A stretch of DNA of 64,000 nucleotides from Augochlora pura. Taxonomy: Eukaryota > Arthropoda > Insecta > Hymenoptera > Halictidae. The notes beneath the pieces were generated by a model that worked only from the letters and a program-made list of their open reading frames with translations, did not search any database and had not been told where the DNA came from. The DNA is taken from NCBI RefSeq assembly GCF_028453695.1, contig NC_135782.1:15246190-15310189 (forward strand), given 5' to 3'. The translations under genes and the position numbers were made by a program. This document shows, in pieces, positions 12,165-25,300 of the stretch. Each line of letters opens with the position of its first letter. Position 1 is the first letter of the stretch.

Positions 12165-13320
12165 TTTACTATGTCTAGGTTATGTCAATGTCGTCTGTGG
12201 ACGTCTAACCGTTAGTAGGTTATGTCAAATTAATGGCAACGTTATGACAATCCAGTCTACGGACTTCTAACCATGTCTAGGTTATGTCATATTAATGGCA
12301 ATATTATGTTAATTATGTCTGTGGACTTTAAACCATGTCTAGGTTATGTCCAAGTTATGGTAACGTTAGATCAGCCTCGTGCGTGGACTTTAGACCATGT
12401 TCAGGTTATGCTCAATTTATACAAAATCAGATATAAACTTTTAAACGGGTCTACGTTATGTAAAGATTATATTAACCTCATCTGTGAACTTCTAATCATA
12501 TCTAGGTTATGTCAACTTTATGGCAACTTCATCAGTAGAGTTTAAACCATGCCTAGATTACGTCAAGTGTATACTAACTTCATCTATGGACTTCAAATTA
12601 TGTCTACATTTTCTTAAGGTTATCTCAACCTTGTCTATGGTTGTCTAACCATGTCTAGGTTATGTCAAGTTTATGGCAACTTCGTCTATGGGCTTGTAGC
12701 CATGTCTAGATTACGTCAAGTTGATGGTAACTTCATCTGTTTACTTTAACCCATGTCTATGTTATATTATGGTTATGTCAATCTTGTCTATGGACTTCTC
12801 ACCATGTCTAGGTTATGTTAAAGGAATGTCAGCCTCATCTATGGGCTCTTAGCCATGTCTAGGTTATGTCAACGTCATGCTTGTGAACTCTTAACCATAT
12901 ATAGGTTAAATCAACCTCGTTCATAGAGTTTTGACTATGTCTAAGTTATGTTAACCTTATCTATGAATTTATATCTGTGCCCAGTTGATGTCAAGGATAT
13001 GCCAACTGTGTCGATGAACTTCTAACTGTATCTAGGTTGTGCCAAGATTGTGTCTATGGACTTTTAACCATGTCTAGGTTATGTGAACCTCATTTATGGA
13101 CTGTTGACTATGTCTAGGTTATGGTAACCTTATCTATGGAGTGTTGACTATGCCTAGGTTATGTTAGCCTTATCTATAAATTTATATGTGCTTCCAGGTA
13201 ATATCAGGGATATGTCAGTCGTGTCTATGAACTTCTAAGCGTATCTAGGTTATATCAAGATTATATCTACGGACGTTTAACCATGGCAAGGTTACATCTG
13301 TAATAGAAGTTCACATCTGT
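12165..13320. repeat. ~62-bp satellite with CATGTCTAGGTTATGTCA core
   Basis: More than 20 degenerate units, each with an AACCATGTCTAGGTTATGTC block and a TCTATGGACTTTTAA block. Anchors at 12273, 12335 and 12397 are 62 bp apart; later units are shorter and variable. Short open frames within it (for example 12273-12545) are by-products. Confidence 0.9.
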
Positions 13321-13600
13321 TAACTCTTACCCTCTTCTACGAATTTTTGATCTCATCAAAGGACTTATAACCTCCTCTATGATCTTTTAGCCACATCTGT
13401 GGACTCTTAATCTTATCCACAGACTTTTAACCTCGTCTATGAACTTAAAGCCTCGTCTATGAACTTAAAACCTCGTCTATGAATTTATAACCTCGTTTCT
13501 GATCTTTTAACCTTGTTCACTGGCTTTTGATCTACTCTGTGTTCTTTTAACCTGGTCTACAGGCCAGTGGCCAAATCTACGGACTTCCGGTAGGCCGAAC
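13320..13600. repeat. ~20-bp repeat continuing the 62-bp satellite
   Basis: Units such as CCTCGTCTATGAACTTAAAG recur about every 20-24 bp. They look like the second half of the 62-bp unit amplified alone. The array ends at a GC-rich island. Confidence 0.75.
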
Positions 13601-14370
13601 GGATGTGGTGACATCTACTAGCGGTCGCAGGAGATTCCGGCCACAGACATGTCACTACCTAGAGTGGCAACGTGCCAACGATATTTTCTGGTGCTATCTT
13701 TTTTTTCGCTGGTCTACCTGGCATCGTGATTGATTGATTTACCGATCTACCTCGGATTCTCCAAAACCGATCTACACGGGTCTGCGGTCTTCATCCCCTT
13801 TTTAGTTCTACTCTGTTCATTCTCAGTTTATAAAACTTGCATTCGTCGAAACTACGTTGAAGAAGGACAGAAAGCTCTTGCACGCACGTACTAGCTTAAT
13901 GGAGAAATTCAACTCGCAACGGAAAACGTTCTTCCCTCTCCCCTACTCCTTGGGTTTCTGGGAAGCTATAGTCTGGACGGCGGTATGCTCCTCGATCTCC
14001 GGGCGGCAGTCCTCGTCTTCTCTATTTAGAGTTTATTTGATGCGGATCGAGTCTCGAGTAGGAAGTCAGCGGACGGGGGCTAGGGCGCACCGGTGAAACC
14101 GACCCAGGGTCAATTTGAAACTTTCTCTCTCGGCCCCGCTCGAGGGGATATCTTGGAAAGGAAGCTGCGCGCCGTGCCGGCTGAATCCTTCCCTCGGGTG
14201 TCGTTCAATGGCTGCGAACACCGACCCGCCGTTGGCCTCGCGTGTCGTGGCCTCTCCGTTAATGCGTCGATCCTCGTGCTGAAGGCTTGCCGGAGTTACT
14301 CTAATCGCAAAAAAATTTCTGGGAGCGGGGTGGGGGTTACCAGGAGTCCTCAAACATGGCTTACTTGAGG
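13600..14370. other. GC-rich island, no gene supported
   Basis: Open frames of 79-95 codons on both strands overlap around 14066-14368 without motifs. AT-rich DNA with no gene follows to 15000. Confidence 0.35.
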
Positions 14371-15004
14371 GAGGCCGAAAAATGTCCCTAGATGTTGATA
14401 CGTGTATTTTTACTCCGACAAGAGTGTTTTATAAATTTTTTGTAGTTTAATTTTACAAATATCTCAGTTTGTTTGATATTGCAAATATCTCAATTTGCTT
14501 AACAGCATTGTATAATTTAATATATTTTGGAAGAGAAAAAATAATATTTGTACGAGTTTCTTGATAGGGAATAATTTTGCCGATATTTCAATTTGTTTAA
14601 TAACATTGTATAAATAAATGTGCCTCCAATATAAAGAATAATATTTATAGTAATTTATTAGTAGAGAATAATAATTTTCGTTTAAGAGGATCTTGGATCT
14701 TTTGATACCTCAACAGTGTTAGGGTTAAGGTTATGATAAGGAAAGTAAACATTCATTTTTCTGCTAGTTTATATTGTTTAATTCTCTGGTTATAAAATTA
14801 TATATTATCAAAATGTTGCAGGCTTAATGTTGATATAAAATTAATGAATAATATTAGTAATAATATAAATGTCCCAATATTTGTTGAGTCAAAAAACTGC
14901 CTGCACTAGTTACTGTGACGTAATATTCAAGCTTTTGAGGTTATGTTACAAAAGTCTGTTGAATTGACGTCAGCTAGGTTATTTCGAAGTCATAACTAAC
15001 ATAG

Positions 15005-15415
15005 CACAGGAATGTTTTTATGATGTCTGATGAACGATATTTAGGATTAAGGACGTCTTAAAGATGTCTCTAATGTCCTACGAACGTCCTAGAAACGTCC
15101 TGTCTTTGAAATCAAGACATCTTTTGGATATAGTATGAAGACATATACTTGAAGACATATTTCAAGTGTTTTATAAACATTTCCTTTCAGATATTACATG
15201 GATGTCCAACTGGCGACGTCATTAAGACGTTTTTAAGACGTTTGTTACGGCACAGCTGATTTAGGACGTATTTAAGACGTCTTAACGACGTTCCAAATGG
15301 GTCATTCTTTTAACATTCTAAATAAAACGCCTTAGAGACATCCATTTTAATGCGTGAGACATTTAGACCTAACACAGACGTAAAACGGACGCCTTTAAGA
15401 CGTCCAGTGCCTATT
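15005..15415 (+). repeat. ACGTC-rich dispersed repeat, copy C
   Basis: Starts near GATTAAGGACGTCTTAAAGA. It carries the core TGTCCTACGAACGTCCTAGA at about 15088, then AAGACGTTTTTAAGACG units, and ends with ACGTAAAACGGACGCCTTTA at about 15379. The same end motif closes copy D and opens the inverted copy E, so the family has a defined 3' boundary. Confidence 0.75.
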
Positions 15416-15739
15416 GTGTAACATATACTAATATTTAAAAAATCAAAGTAACCTCTATCTTATATAAAACAAATTGTTCTTTCTGAACTCGTTGTATGAA
15501 ATATTTATAAAATTGAACATTAATAATATTAACTATTTGTGGTTGCAAAAATATTTTTCCAATGCACCAAACTCGGAAAACTGACTTCTAGTCACACAAA
15601 ACAGCTTTCCAGACCTCCATGCAAAACTATTTACATAAATTACACAAAGTATATTAAATAACAATATAACAATTACATAAACTATACTAAATAAATAAAT
15701 ATCCTCGCACAGCTATCAGATCGGCCAATATCCTATTGC

Positions 15740-16260
15740 ATTAAGAACTGCAATCTCTGCTATCTCGTCCTCTTTTTAATAGGAATCCTACGGCGTCACC
15801 TGGCGTCTCTAGCGCGTGTTTTCGACGACGCGGAGCGTCGCGGCGAAGCGGGCGACGCTGCATATCGGGCCCGTTATCGCGCCCGCGAGCCGAAAGCAGC
15901 GGTTATTACGACGTAATGTAGAGTAAATGGCACAGAGAGACAGATAGAACCGGGTCGAGGCAATCCGAATCGATAGAACAGTACACACGGGGTGCCCTTC
16001 CCCCTCTCCCTCCCTTCGGAGCAGTTCGATGCAGACATCGAGCCATCATCGATACACGCGTCGGTTACTTAAGCGATCGCCACCCTTCGTACAACCACCG
16101 GTGCCGGGGAGTTGTTGTCGGCCACGCACAATGAGATCACAGTCGACGTCAACGAACGGTGCCGAGGCCTCGTAAATCTTGACTTCGACGAAGTCGTACT
16201 CTGGCGGTGGGCCGGAACCCCTTATTACAAGCACGGGATTAGTGATGTAAGTGGATTGGC
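15740..16260. other. GC-rich island, no gene
   Basis: Strong CpG density near 15820-15910 (CGACGCGGAGCGTCGCGGCG). Frames of 62 and 81 codons are not recognisable. The (AG)25 run follows directly. Confidence 0.4.
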
Positions 16261-16266
16261 ATCATT

Positions 16267-16268
<2 letters not shown>

Positions 16269-16318
<50 letters not shown>
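16269..16318. repeat. (AG)25 microsatellite
   Basis: Pure 50-bp AG run and the longest uninterrupted dinucleotide tract seen in this window. An ACAGGGTGGTACG word follows at about 16335, a repeat-end-like word also found at 37612 and 53010. Confidence 0.97.
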
Positions 16319-16320
<2 letters not shown>

Positions 16321-16529
16321 CATCGTTAACTATACAGGGTGGTACGCTATGAATTAGTGGCTGGAACGTATACTTCTCGAGATGATAGGAAATTCGATTG
16401 ATAGAACTATTATATCAGGCATAAATAATTTTTCTATATTTATTAGAGATTTTATTTTTTTATTTGTCTTTTTTGTTCCTTTATTTTATTTTATTTATAT
16501 CCTGATTATTGCAATATGGAGGTAGTCAT

Positions 16530-16995
16530 TTTTTGGAGATCTGGAATAATTATTATGAAAGTAATAATTGAAGTATAATTAGTAGGTGGAATTGCTCTAG
16601 TATTATCAATAAGTGCTACTATTAGTGCTACTAATATTGCTCTAGAACGGTCAATAGGAATAACTATATTGTCAATAGATAGAAACAATACAGCCATAAT
16701 ATTGTCAATAGGAGAAACTCATCTTGCTCTAATGTTATCAATAAGTGCTACTATTACTGCTCTATTAGATTAAATAAGTGCTACCATTAGTGCTCTATTA
16801 GTCTATATAGATGCTACTAATAATGCTATATTAATCTATCTAGGTGTTACTAGTAGTGCTCTATTGGTCTACACAGGTGCTACTATTACTGCTCTATTAG
16901 TCTCAATAGATGCTGCTATTATTGCTCTATAATTCCAAATAGATGCTACTATTATTGCTCTATTAGTCCAAAAAGTACAACTAATATTACCCTAA
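16530..16995. repeat. TATTGCTCTA satellite, block 1
   Basis: Degenerate units of about 33 bp built from ATTGCTCTATTAGTC, CAATAGATGCTAC and TATTA. The same words make blocks 2 and 3. Short minus-strand open frames rich in I, D and N are artefacts. Confidence 0.85.
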
Positions 16996-17039
16996 AATTC
17001 GAAGGAACTCAATTTATCTCTTTCACTCGCCCTCTTTGT

Positions 17040-17960
17040 TTTCCCATTTTATTAATACTATTAAAAATACTGCAATACGACCGTAGCAATCTTCTTGGTT
17101 ACGACGAAAGATCCCATCCGTTCGTTATTCCGCGCGGAATGCAAAGCGTGCAGCAGGGTTTCAGTTCGGTGAAAAGGCTGCAGGCAATCACTTAAGAGAC
17201 ACGCATACCAAGCTCTTAGGCACTTTGCAGATCAGCAGGCATCATCAAAGAGTGTCGAAATTTATTCGGAGCCGAGAGTCACACACACAGCCCCCCCCCC
17301 CCCCCCCCCCATCCGGCGTTCTGGGGAAGTTCTATCCCGGCGCGTACAATGTGAAGAACGCAAAAAGGAAACGAAGAAGTTGGGTGCGATACACGTAGGA
17401 AATTCGAGACTCATCGGATTACATTTTTTTTTTTTGGTAGCGCAGGAAACGGCCATTGAGAGTGTCGAGAGCGTTAGGTGGGTGAGGGGTATATATCGGA
17501 GCTACCCGGAATCCGTCGAACGGGATGATCAAAGCGGAAGTTAAGGTCCCTTTGAAAATGTTCCGCCGATGTTCGGAGCCTAATATTCGAAATGGCTGTC
17601 GCGGAATATCCGTTGGTCTCTCTCTCTCTCTATCTATCTATCTACCTGTTACCCGTCCCCGCTACTCGCAATCTTTCCCATAGGCCCGATAGAGCAATTC
17701 GAGTCCCCCCACGCCGTCTTCGGGCTGAACGACGGCCGAGCTCTCTGCAACATTTGGCATCCAGATGCTGGCGCACGACTGTAACACGCAAGCTGGTGCA
17801 CGCGCCTGTTTATGACGAAATTAGTTTGCTTCGTAATCCGCGCGCTATAATCTCAAATGCAGTTGACTATTTCGACAACTAATTGCGTGTTCCGAACGCG
17901 TAGCTGTGCAGGGGTTTGGGACTGGATCTAGCAGTCACGTGTTATGGGTGTCCGGAGTAG
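17040..17960. other. GC-rich island with C20 run
   Basis: Unique-looking DNA between satellite blocks 1 and 2. It has a run of 20 C at 17291-17310 and a T10 run at 17426, and a TCTC/TATC run near 17620-17645. The 96-codon frame at 17592-17882 is not recognisable. Confidence 0.45.
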
Positions 17961-17974
17961 AGATTCGTCCATGT

Positions 17975-19565
17975 GGAAATTGTTAGCATTGTTTTAATAT
18001 TTTTAGTAGGTGCTATATTGCTAATATTGTCCTGATATAGTTGATAGGTTTAACTCATTATATTGATAGTTGAAACTAATGTTTTTTTAATATTGTTAAT
18101 TGGTGAGGATTATATTGCTTTTATATTATTGATAGGTGCTAATAGTGCTCTTAATATTGATCTGATATAATTGATAGGAACAACTAATACTGCTCTAAAG
18201 TAATCAATGGGAACAACTATTATCATCAGGAGATGAATGTCATATTTCTTCTATATTTATAGTATTCTCAGTACGGGAAGCTAATATTAATATTATTGAT
18301 AGGTGCAACTAATATTGTACTAATGTTACCAATAGGAAATATTAGTGCTCTATAATTGTCAATAAGAGTAATTATATTGCTCTAGTATAGTCAATAGGAA
18401 AAACTATTATTCTCAATAGATGGATCTTGTATTTTCCTAATATTGTCGATAAGGAAAATTGATATTGCTCTAATTTTATCAATGAATACTATTAGTGCTC
18501 TATAATTGTCAATTTTCGCTACTAATATTGCTATAATTAATTGATAGTTGAAACTAAAATTTCCCTGATATCGTCAATAGGTTATAGCTAATATTGTCAA
18601 TAGATGAAATCAATATTGTCTATAGGTGAAAATGATCATTACAATGAATATTATCAATAGCTAATAATATTAGTGCTGTATTAATCTAAATAGATGGATC
18701 TAATACTGTCCCAATATAGTCAGTAGGAGCAACTAATATTGCCAATAGATGAATTTTATATTACTATAGTATTGATGATTGGTGTTACTGATACTGCTCT
18801 AATTTTACCAATAGGAACTATTGGTACCCTATAATTGTCAATAGATGCTACTAATAATATTTGACACACTAATTACTCAATGCTTTAACCAAATATTTCC
18901 CTAATATCGTCATGAATAATATACTAATATTATCATGGATAGGTGCAACCAATATTTTTCTAATATTGAAAAATAGAGTAAACGATATTGCTCTAATACT
19001 ATCAATAGGTTCTATTATTAATGCTCTATTGAAGTCATTATGTGCAACTAATATTGTCAATAGATAAAACTAATATTTCTCTAATATCATCTATAATTTT
19101 AACTAATATTATACTAATATTATAAATAAACCTGATATTTTACAGATATTATAAAATTTGTGGAAATTATATTGCTCCAAAATTATCAATGAGTGCTACT
19201 ATTCTATACGCACAATTAATCCTGTCCTAACATAATCAATAAATGCAACTAATATCGTCAATAAATTAAACTGATATTTTCCTAATATCGTCAACATTTA
19301 TATCCAATATTATCAATAACTAAAGCTGACATTTTCCTAATATTATGCAATTTATAGAAAAAGATATTGCTCTATTTCCACCAATAGGTCCTATAGAGTC
19401 CTATTAGTGTCGCCAGGTGCAACTAATGTTGCTCTAATATTATCAATAAATGCTACTACCACTACTACGATCCCATTGTTGTCAATAATAGCAACCAATA
19501 TTGCCCTAATACAGTCAATAGACCCGACCAATATTGACAGCACGCGAAGCCAATATTTTCCTAAT
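17975..19565. repeat. TATTGCTCTA satellite, block 2
   Basis: About 1.6 kb of degenerate units such as ATATTGCTCTAATATTATCA, ATAGGTGCAACTAATATTG and CTAATATCGTCAATAG. Copies are diverged, with an irregular period near 30-36 bp. Confidence 0.85.
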
Positions 19566-19569
19566 GCGG

Positions 19570-20010
19570 TCAATTGGATCCGCGTCCGACGCGTTACAAT
19601 TAACAGGAATGCAACCCTCTGTGGAAAGTGACCGCGAGGCTGTGTTCACTAGCTTCTGTGCTCAAAGGAGTCGCGTTGCCAGAAGCATCGAAAGCCGCGG
19701 AATTCGCCGCGAGTACCAACGCGCGGGACAGGGGCTCGTCCGCCATATCCTAATCTTCCTCTGCGTAGCGGTACGCGCGTATCGATTCTCCATTTCCGAG
19801 GCTAATAGCCTATAACTGGATATATCTGAACTTCCATAAACGGCGCGGCCCCACTTTTTCAAACCCATCAATATTAATCGCGGGTTCTCGCAGTCGCTAA
19901 CAAATGGCGCGGAAGAGACCGCGGCTAATTCCGGAAATTAGCGGTGTTCTTTGGGTGCCTCGAAGGAAATGTACTCGCGTTATTTAGGATGTCTTCCGCT
20001 GCATCTGATC
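19570..20010. other. GC-rich island inside the satellite
   Basis: Compact CpG-rich patch between satellite blocks 2 and 3. Overlapping frames of 93 codons (plus) and 69 codons (minus) have no motifs. Confidence 0.4.
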
Positions 20011-20104
20011 GTGGATGTCTCTTATTGATATATAGATATTTCATTGCGTTCACAGCTTTAGTTATTTGCTTTTTAGTTTTAGTTATTTTTAAGAATTATT
20101 TCAG

Positions 20105-21365
20105 GTTATTAATATTACTCTATTGCTAGTAGTAGGTGCAACTATTATTTACTAATATTGTCAATAGATATTGCACTAGTATTAATAGTAGATACAACTA
20201 TAATAATAAGTGCTATTTATCACTTTATCAAGCACTGGATCTAGTATTGCTCTATTGCAGTCAATATATGCAAATACTATTGACTATACACTATCAGTAG
20301 GTTTAACTACTACTGACCATACAATATCATTAGGTGCAACTATTATTTACAAATATTATCAATAGATATTGCTCTAGTATTGATAATAGATACAATTATA
20401 ATAATAGGTGCTATTTATCACATTATCAAGCACTGAATCTAGTATTGCTCTATTACTATCAATATGAGCAACTATTATTGACCACACAATATTACTAGGA
20501 GCAACTTTGATTTATTAATATTTTGACAATAGATATTGCTCTAAAAATAATAGATACAACTATAATAATAGTTACAACTTATCATATCATCAATCATTGG
20601 ATCTATTTAATATTGCTCTAGTACTATTAATAGATGTAACTCTATCCCTTTCATTTTATCAATAAGGGCAACTAATATTCACTAATATCGTCAATACTTC
20701 AACCTCATATTTTTTGATAATATCAACAGGTGCAACTAACATGTCTTATAATATTATTAATATATGTAAGTAATGTAGATTCAAATGTTATCAGCACGTG
20801 CAATATTGCTCTAATATTGGTAATAGATGCAACTACTATTGATTTCAAGTTATTAGGCCCTCCAGTTAATATTGCTCTAATATTATCAATAGTTGTATTT
20901 GATATTACTCTAACACTACCAATAGGTGTAATTAATATAGATACTAGTATGATCAATGTGTCCAACCAATGTCAAGATTATATAACAACCAATTTAACTG
21001 ATATTGCTCTAATATTATCAATAGATGTTGCTCTATCGACTTAATACTATTAACAGCGGTAAGTAACAACCACTGATATTGTTAATAAGTAAACTCAATG
21101 CAACTAATATTTCTAATATCGTCCAATACTGCTACAACTAATTTTGCTCTATTATTATCAATAACTATAGCTCTATCGACAAACTATCGACCCCATATCA
21201 TCAATAGAGACAACTGTTATTCCCAATATTCTCTATAAACGCAACAAATACATCTTCGACTATTATCAATACATATCCACCTTACATTTCCCTAGCATTA
21301 ACAACACAAACTATTTTATTTACAACAACACACACATTAACAACTAATACTACCCCAACAACATC
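20105..21365. repeat. TATTGCTCTA satellite, block 3, with higher-order units
   Basis: Same word set as blocks 1 and 2. A longer unit recurs: the phrase GTGCAACTATTATTTAC at 20136 and 20334 and a diverged form at 20499 start stretches that run through GATACAACTATAATAATA and ATCAAGCACTGGATCTAGTA. This gives a higher-order period of 165-198 bp. Confidence 0.85.
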
Positions 21366-21389
21366 ATCAGTTCCATTCACCATCACCCA

Positions 21390-23090
21390 CTATCATCGTC
21401 ACCATCCACCAAGTCCCGCGATCTCGACCACACCGTTAATTTACGATCAACAAGACCGTCTCCGCCGACTTGAACGGGTTTCTTTTCCGTCGACGGTGCT
21501 CCGTCTGCTCGACGTATACCATAGTTTTTACTCAGAAGTACGCGGCGTCGCGCGAGAGCGGTAATTGCCGCGCCACGAGTTCTCTCCTCGCCGCCCATCC
21601 GCCTTCGGAATTAGTGGAAGTTCGGGTACACCGGGGTTTCGGTCGGTCGGCCGTGTCTCGTCTCCCCCAGCGCCGCGATGACAGGTTCAAAGATGTGCAA
21701 TTCTCGGCGAACGTGTGATCAAACATTTAGCGCTGGTATACTAACTCCGTCGTCGGGCGAACAATGGAAAGTAATCAGTCGGAATGGGAAATTACCAGCG
21801 GTTCGAATACGGAGTTGCTTGTTACCGTAACTTCACTTACGTGGTCTACCCCCCTCCGCCAAAGAAGACCCCTGGAATTCGCTTGGTGGGTCTGCGAATC
21901 GTAGATCCGTCGGTTGATTACGTTTCAGATCGACTAATGGCCACGATTTAGGACCGGCGTTATCTGGATCCCGTGTCTCCCCCCCCCCCCCCCCCCCTCT
22001 CCCCCTCTCCCCCTCTCTCTCTCGTTGCACGTCGCATGGGCCAATAGAGATAGATAGGAGTTGGCAGAGGGGTGGGGACGGGTGAAAGTGGCGGCCGGGT
22101 TGTGGGAGAGGAGAGCCCGCGAGAGGGAGGCGGTTGTACACTGGTCGCTTTGATTCTCACGATTATTGCGTAAGCGCCAATTAGGGACTCACCGGGGTAA
22201 GTCCTTACGGACGATAAACGCCTGGACGAGTTAACTCGCAATAATAACGGTCGCTCGGCGGCGATAATGGCCGCTGAATCAGCGCTATTTTGACTCGCGT
22301 CCGCCTGGGCCATAATCGCGTGGCTTGCGATTTTCGAATGTCTATAAACACCGACGGTCAGCAAATTAACCCCGGCGCGGCGCTATCTATCCCGCTCGTC
22401 CGCGCGCTCGACGTCCGCTACTTCGCCGAGCCCGCGCTCCCGCCCTTCCTCACCGCCCTTTCCTCTTCGTCCTTCCTCTCCTACGTTCCCGTTGACGAGT
22501 CAGTAAATGCTGAGTATTTAGGATTCGCGAGTTTCGTCGTGTAAACTGAGGCGAGGCTCTCCCGCCCGTGCAAATATTTGATTTCTAAGTCCCGATGAAA
22601 CACGCCGGGATCCCAGCCGACCCCCTTTCCACCTTCTCGACCCCCTCGTCATCTTCGCTCGTCCTCCCTTCTTCCCTTCCTCTCTTCCTCTCGCCCTTCT
22701 AGTCCGCCGCGAACTGCTCCCGCGCTTAGGCTTCCCTTCCTCCACCCTTCCACGGCACGCTAAAGCGATTATTAAGCAGCCGCCGTGTGTGCTCACAGAA
22801 GTTGTTTCATCGGGAATCGGGGATAAGTGAGACCAACCGCGCTACATGCGGGCGGAGCGGATCATCCGAGTCGAACCTCTGCGCGCGGATCGAGAGTTGT
22901 TTGAGACCGGTTTTTCGGAAGATTAAACGCGCGCGTTCGGTGATGTCGGTGTTGGCCGATGTCGGGAAAGTTGTGGTTGGAAGCGGGTTCGGGGTGGGAT
23001 TTGTTGGGGTACGTGACTGTTGGTTGTGTTTTGAGACACCCGGTATAGGGAGTGTAGAGATGTTGACTTTTTGGTATCGTGCTAATTGAA
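21390..23090. other. Large GC-rich island with C19 run
   Basis: The longest CpG-rich stretch (about 1.7 kb). A C19 run at 21979-21997 leads into CT repeats. Frames of 82-134 codons on both strands overlap heavily and show no domain. The stretch 22140-22400 mixes CpG words with homeodomain-like TAAT/ATTA words (CCATAATCGCGTGG, CCAATTAGGG) and is the likeliest piece here to be regulatory, but that is a guess. Confidence 0.4.
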
Positions 23091-23094
23091 CGTC

Positions 23095-24060
23095 TTTGTT
23101 AGCTTGCTGTCGAGATAGAGTGACGTTTGTGGCGTCTTGAATGTTCTACGAACGTCCTAGATACGTCCTGGAAACGTCTTATGTCATAGAGACGTCTCTT
23201 AGAAAAGTATTTGCGATGTCTTATAGATGTCTTTAAGACGTCCTTTAGATACTTAGAAGACAATCTTAGATCATATGTTTTATGGACGTCATTAAGATGT
23301 CTTGAATGTGGTATGAACATCCTAGAAACATCCTAAAAATTTTGTGTTATAAATCGTGATGTCATTTAGATGTCTTCAAGACGTCTTCTAGATACCTTTT
23401 AGATGTCTGTAATACATCCTTTAGACATCTAAAAGACGTCTTATGGACGTTTTATGGACGGCATTGGGACGTATTGAATGTGGTGCGAACATCGTAGAAA
23501 CATCTTAGAAGTCTTGTATTATAAATCTAGATGTCCATGAATATTTTATTGACGTCTTTGAGACGTCTCGAATGTCCTACGAACGTCTTACGGTCATCTT
23601 AGAAACGTCCTATGTTATAAATCAGGGCATCTTTTAAATGACTTTATGACGTCTTTTTGATATTTTTAAGATGCTACTTGGACGTCTAAAATCCTCTCAT
23701 TTAGTTGAAAAATATTGTTTATTCATATTTTCATATATATTTTAAGGACATCCAATTTTGGACATCTTTGAGACGTCCTTTTAGTAAGTTTGAAATAACA
23801 CGTCCTAACAACCTAAAATGGATATCCTTTTAATGTTTGAGATGAGACATCTTAAAGACCTAAAATGGTTGACCTTTTAACATCTGAAATATGACGTATT
23901 AAAGACCTAAAATGGATATCCTTTTAACATCTGAAATAAGACGTCTTATAGATCTAAAATGGACGTCCTCTCAACGTCTGGAATAAGACGTCTAAAAGAA
24001 ATAAAACAGACGTAAAATGGACATAAAATAAACGCCTTTAAGACAACTAATCTATTATAT
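23095..24060 (+). repeat. ACGTC-rich dispersed repeat, copy D (longest)
   Basis: Nearly 1 kb. The core motif occurs three times (TTCTACGAACGTCCTAGATA near 23148, a diverged form near 23310, TGTCCTACGAACGTCTTACG near 23573), each followed by a TTATAAATC word. Units of ACATCTGAAATAAGACGTC follow, and it ends in CAGACGTAAAATGGACATAA near 24010. Confidence 0.8.
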
Positions 24061-24149
24061 TAAAATTATTCTTCACTAAAAAACAGTCCTAAAAAAATCA
24101 CCTTTAATTATCCAATAATGTAACAATCTATCCGTTGCATTTTTGCAAC

Positions 24150-24269
24150 AGATTGATTAATTATTTACTTAATGAGGACACGTGAAGTTCCATGGTCCAC
24201 GGCAGACGAATGCTCTTATGCAGATTTCCTGTCGTCTTTTTCTCTTCTTGCTGAATAAAAGAAATTAAT

Positions 24270-24311
<42 letters not shown>

Positions 24312-24850
24312 CAACTCTCTTCCCTTCCTTCACACTGAGAAAGGGAGAGAAAGAGCGACAGAGAGGTAGAACAGCCCAGAATCCGTTCCACGTTTCCGCA
24401 GCGTCGCGTCGCCCTGCCCGACAACGTCCAGACGATTTTAACGAATGAATTTTTCCACGTCGGGCTTCGTCGTTGTTAAATAAATTACAGGAAAAATTCC
24501 GTACTGGGGGTCCGGCCGTTGGCCGTCTTCCAACGGGCTCCTCGACAATGCCCGACGGAATAACGGACGGGAACGTCAAAAAAGCTCTGCTACCACGGGA
24601 ACGAAACTTTTCGCCGGCAATCCCGCGGAGAGCGTACGTACCACGTGCACACGGCGCATACGTTCCACGGCGGCGGCGGTTGCTGCTGATCGACACAAAC
24701 GGTGAAAACAGAATTCCCTCCTGCGAATTTTAAGTGCGCCGACTAATCCGCCGCGGCGCCACTATCGATCGCAGGGGAACCGGCTCTCGAATTTTGACTG
24801 GCGCTGTCGTGGAATCTCGTGGAAGCCACGTGACCCTGCGATGATAGTTT
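24150..24850. other. GC-rich island with (CT)n
   Basis: A CT run at 24269-24312 (with one TTT interruption) is followed by GA-rich and then CpG-rich DNA. The 143-codon minus frame is largely the dinucleotide run translated as RERERE. No gene is supported. Confidence 0.45.
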
Positions 24851-24944
24851 GGTAAAGAGAGAATTTTAAGAAAAAATGGATGGTATTTTTATTGAATAAT
24901 AATTCAGATAGTATCATGAGTTGGTAGCACTGTGTGACGAAAGT

Positions 24945-25140
24945 GTTTGTTTGGTTAGGTTAGATTAGGTTTGATTAAACTGGGTTCAATTAGGTTAGGT
25001 TATATTATGGCAGGTTAGATTTTTTATTTAGTTAGGTTGGTTATTTATTTATTTAGGTTAGGTTATGTTATTGAAGGTTAGGTTTTTCATTTAGTTAGGG
25101 TAGGTTTATTATTTAGTTAGGTTAGGTTTTTTAAGTTAGC
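24945..25140. repeat. Degenerate GGTTAGGTTA-rich patch
   Basis: About 12 copies of GTTAGGTT/GGTTAGG interspersed with TTTATTTA. The word resembles the insect telomere unit TTAGG, but it is irregular and interstitial. I read it as a local simple repeat rather than a telomere remnant. Confidence 0.6.
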
Positions 25141-25144
25141 AGAA

Positions 25145-25300
25145 CTGGGCGTTACTCGTTCACCTCTCATTGGCCCCCGTTTTCCTTCAATAACTCGAAA
25201 GCGGCGCCTCGTAGAAAATTTCTGCAAAGAAAAAAGTTGCTCCAAATCACCTCAGGAACCTCTCGGTACACAATTCCGACGAATTTCTGCAACACTCTAT
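25145..25300 (+). repeat. Fold-back repeat family, one arm
   Basis: Contains TTCAATAACTCGAAAGCG, CGTAGAAAATTTCTGCAAAG, AAAAAAGTTGCTCC and CTCAGGAACCTCTCGG. These match, in order, the right arm of the fold-back element at 58030-58246 and the copy at 34920-35095. Confidence 0.65.

Noticed and set aside
24945..25140. Interstitial telomere (TTAGG) array
   Set aside because: Units are irregular and interrupted by TTTATTTA. A genuine TTAGG array would show a strict 5-bp period.
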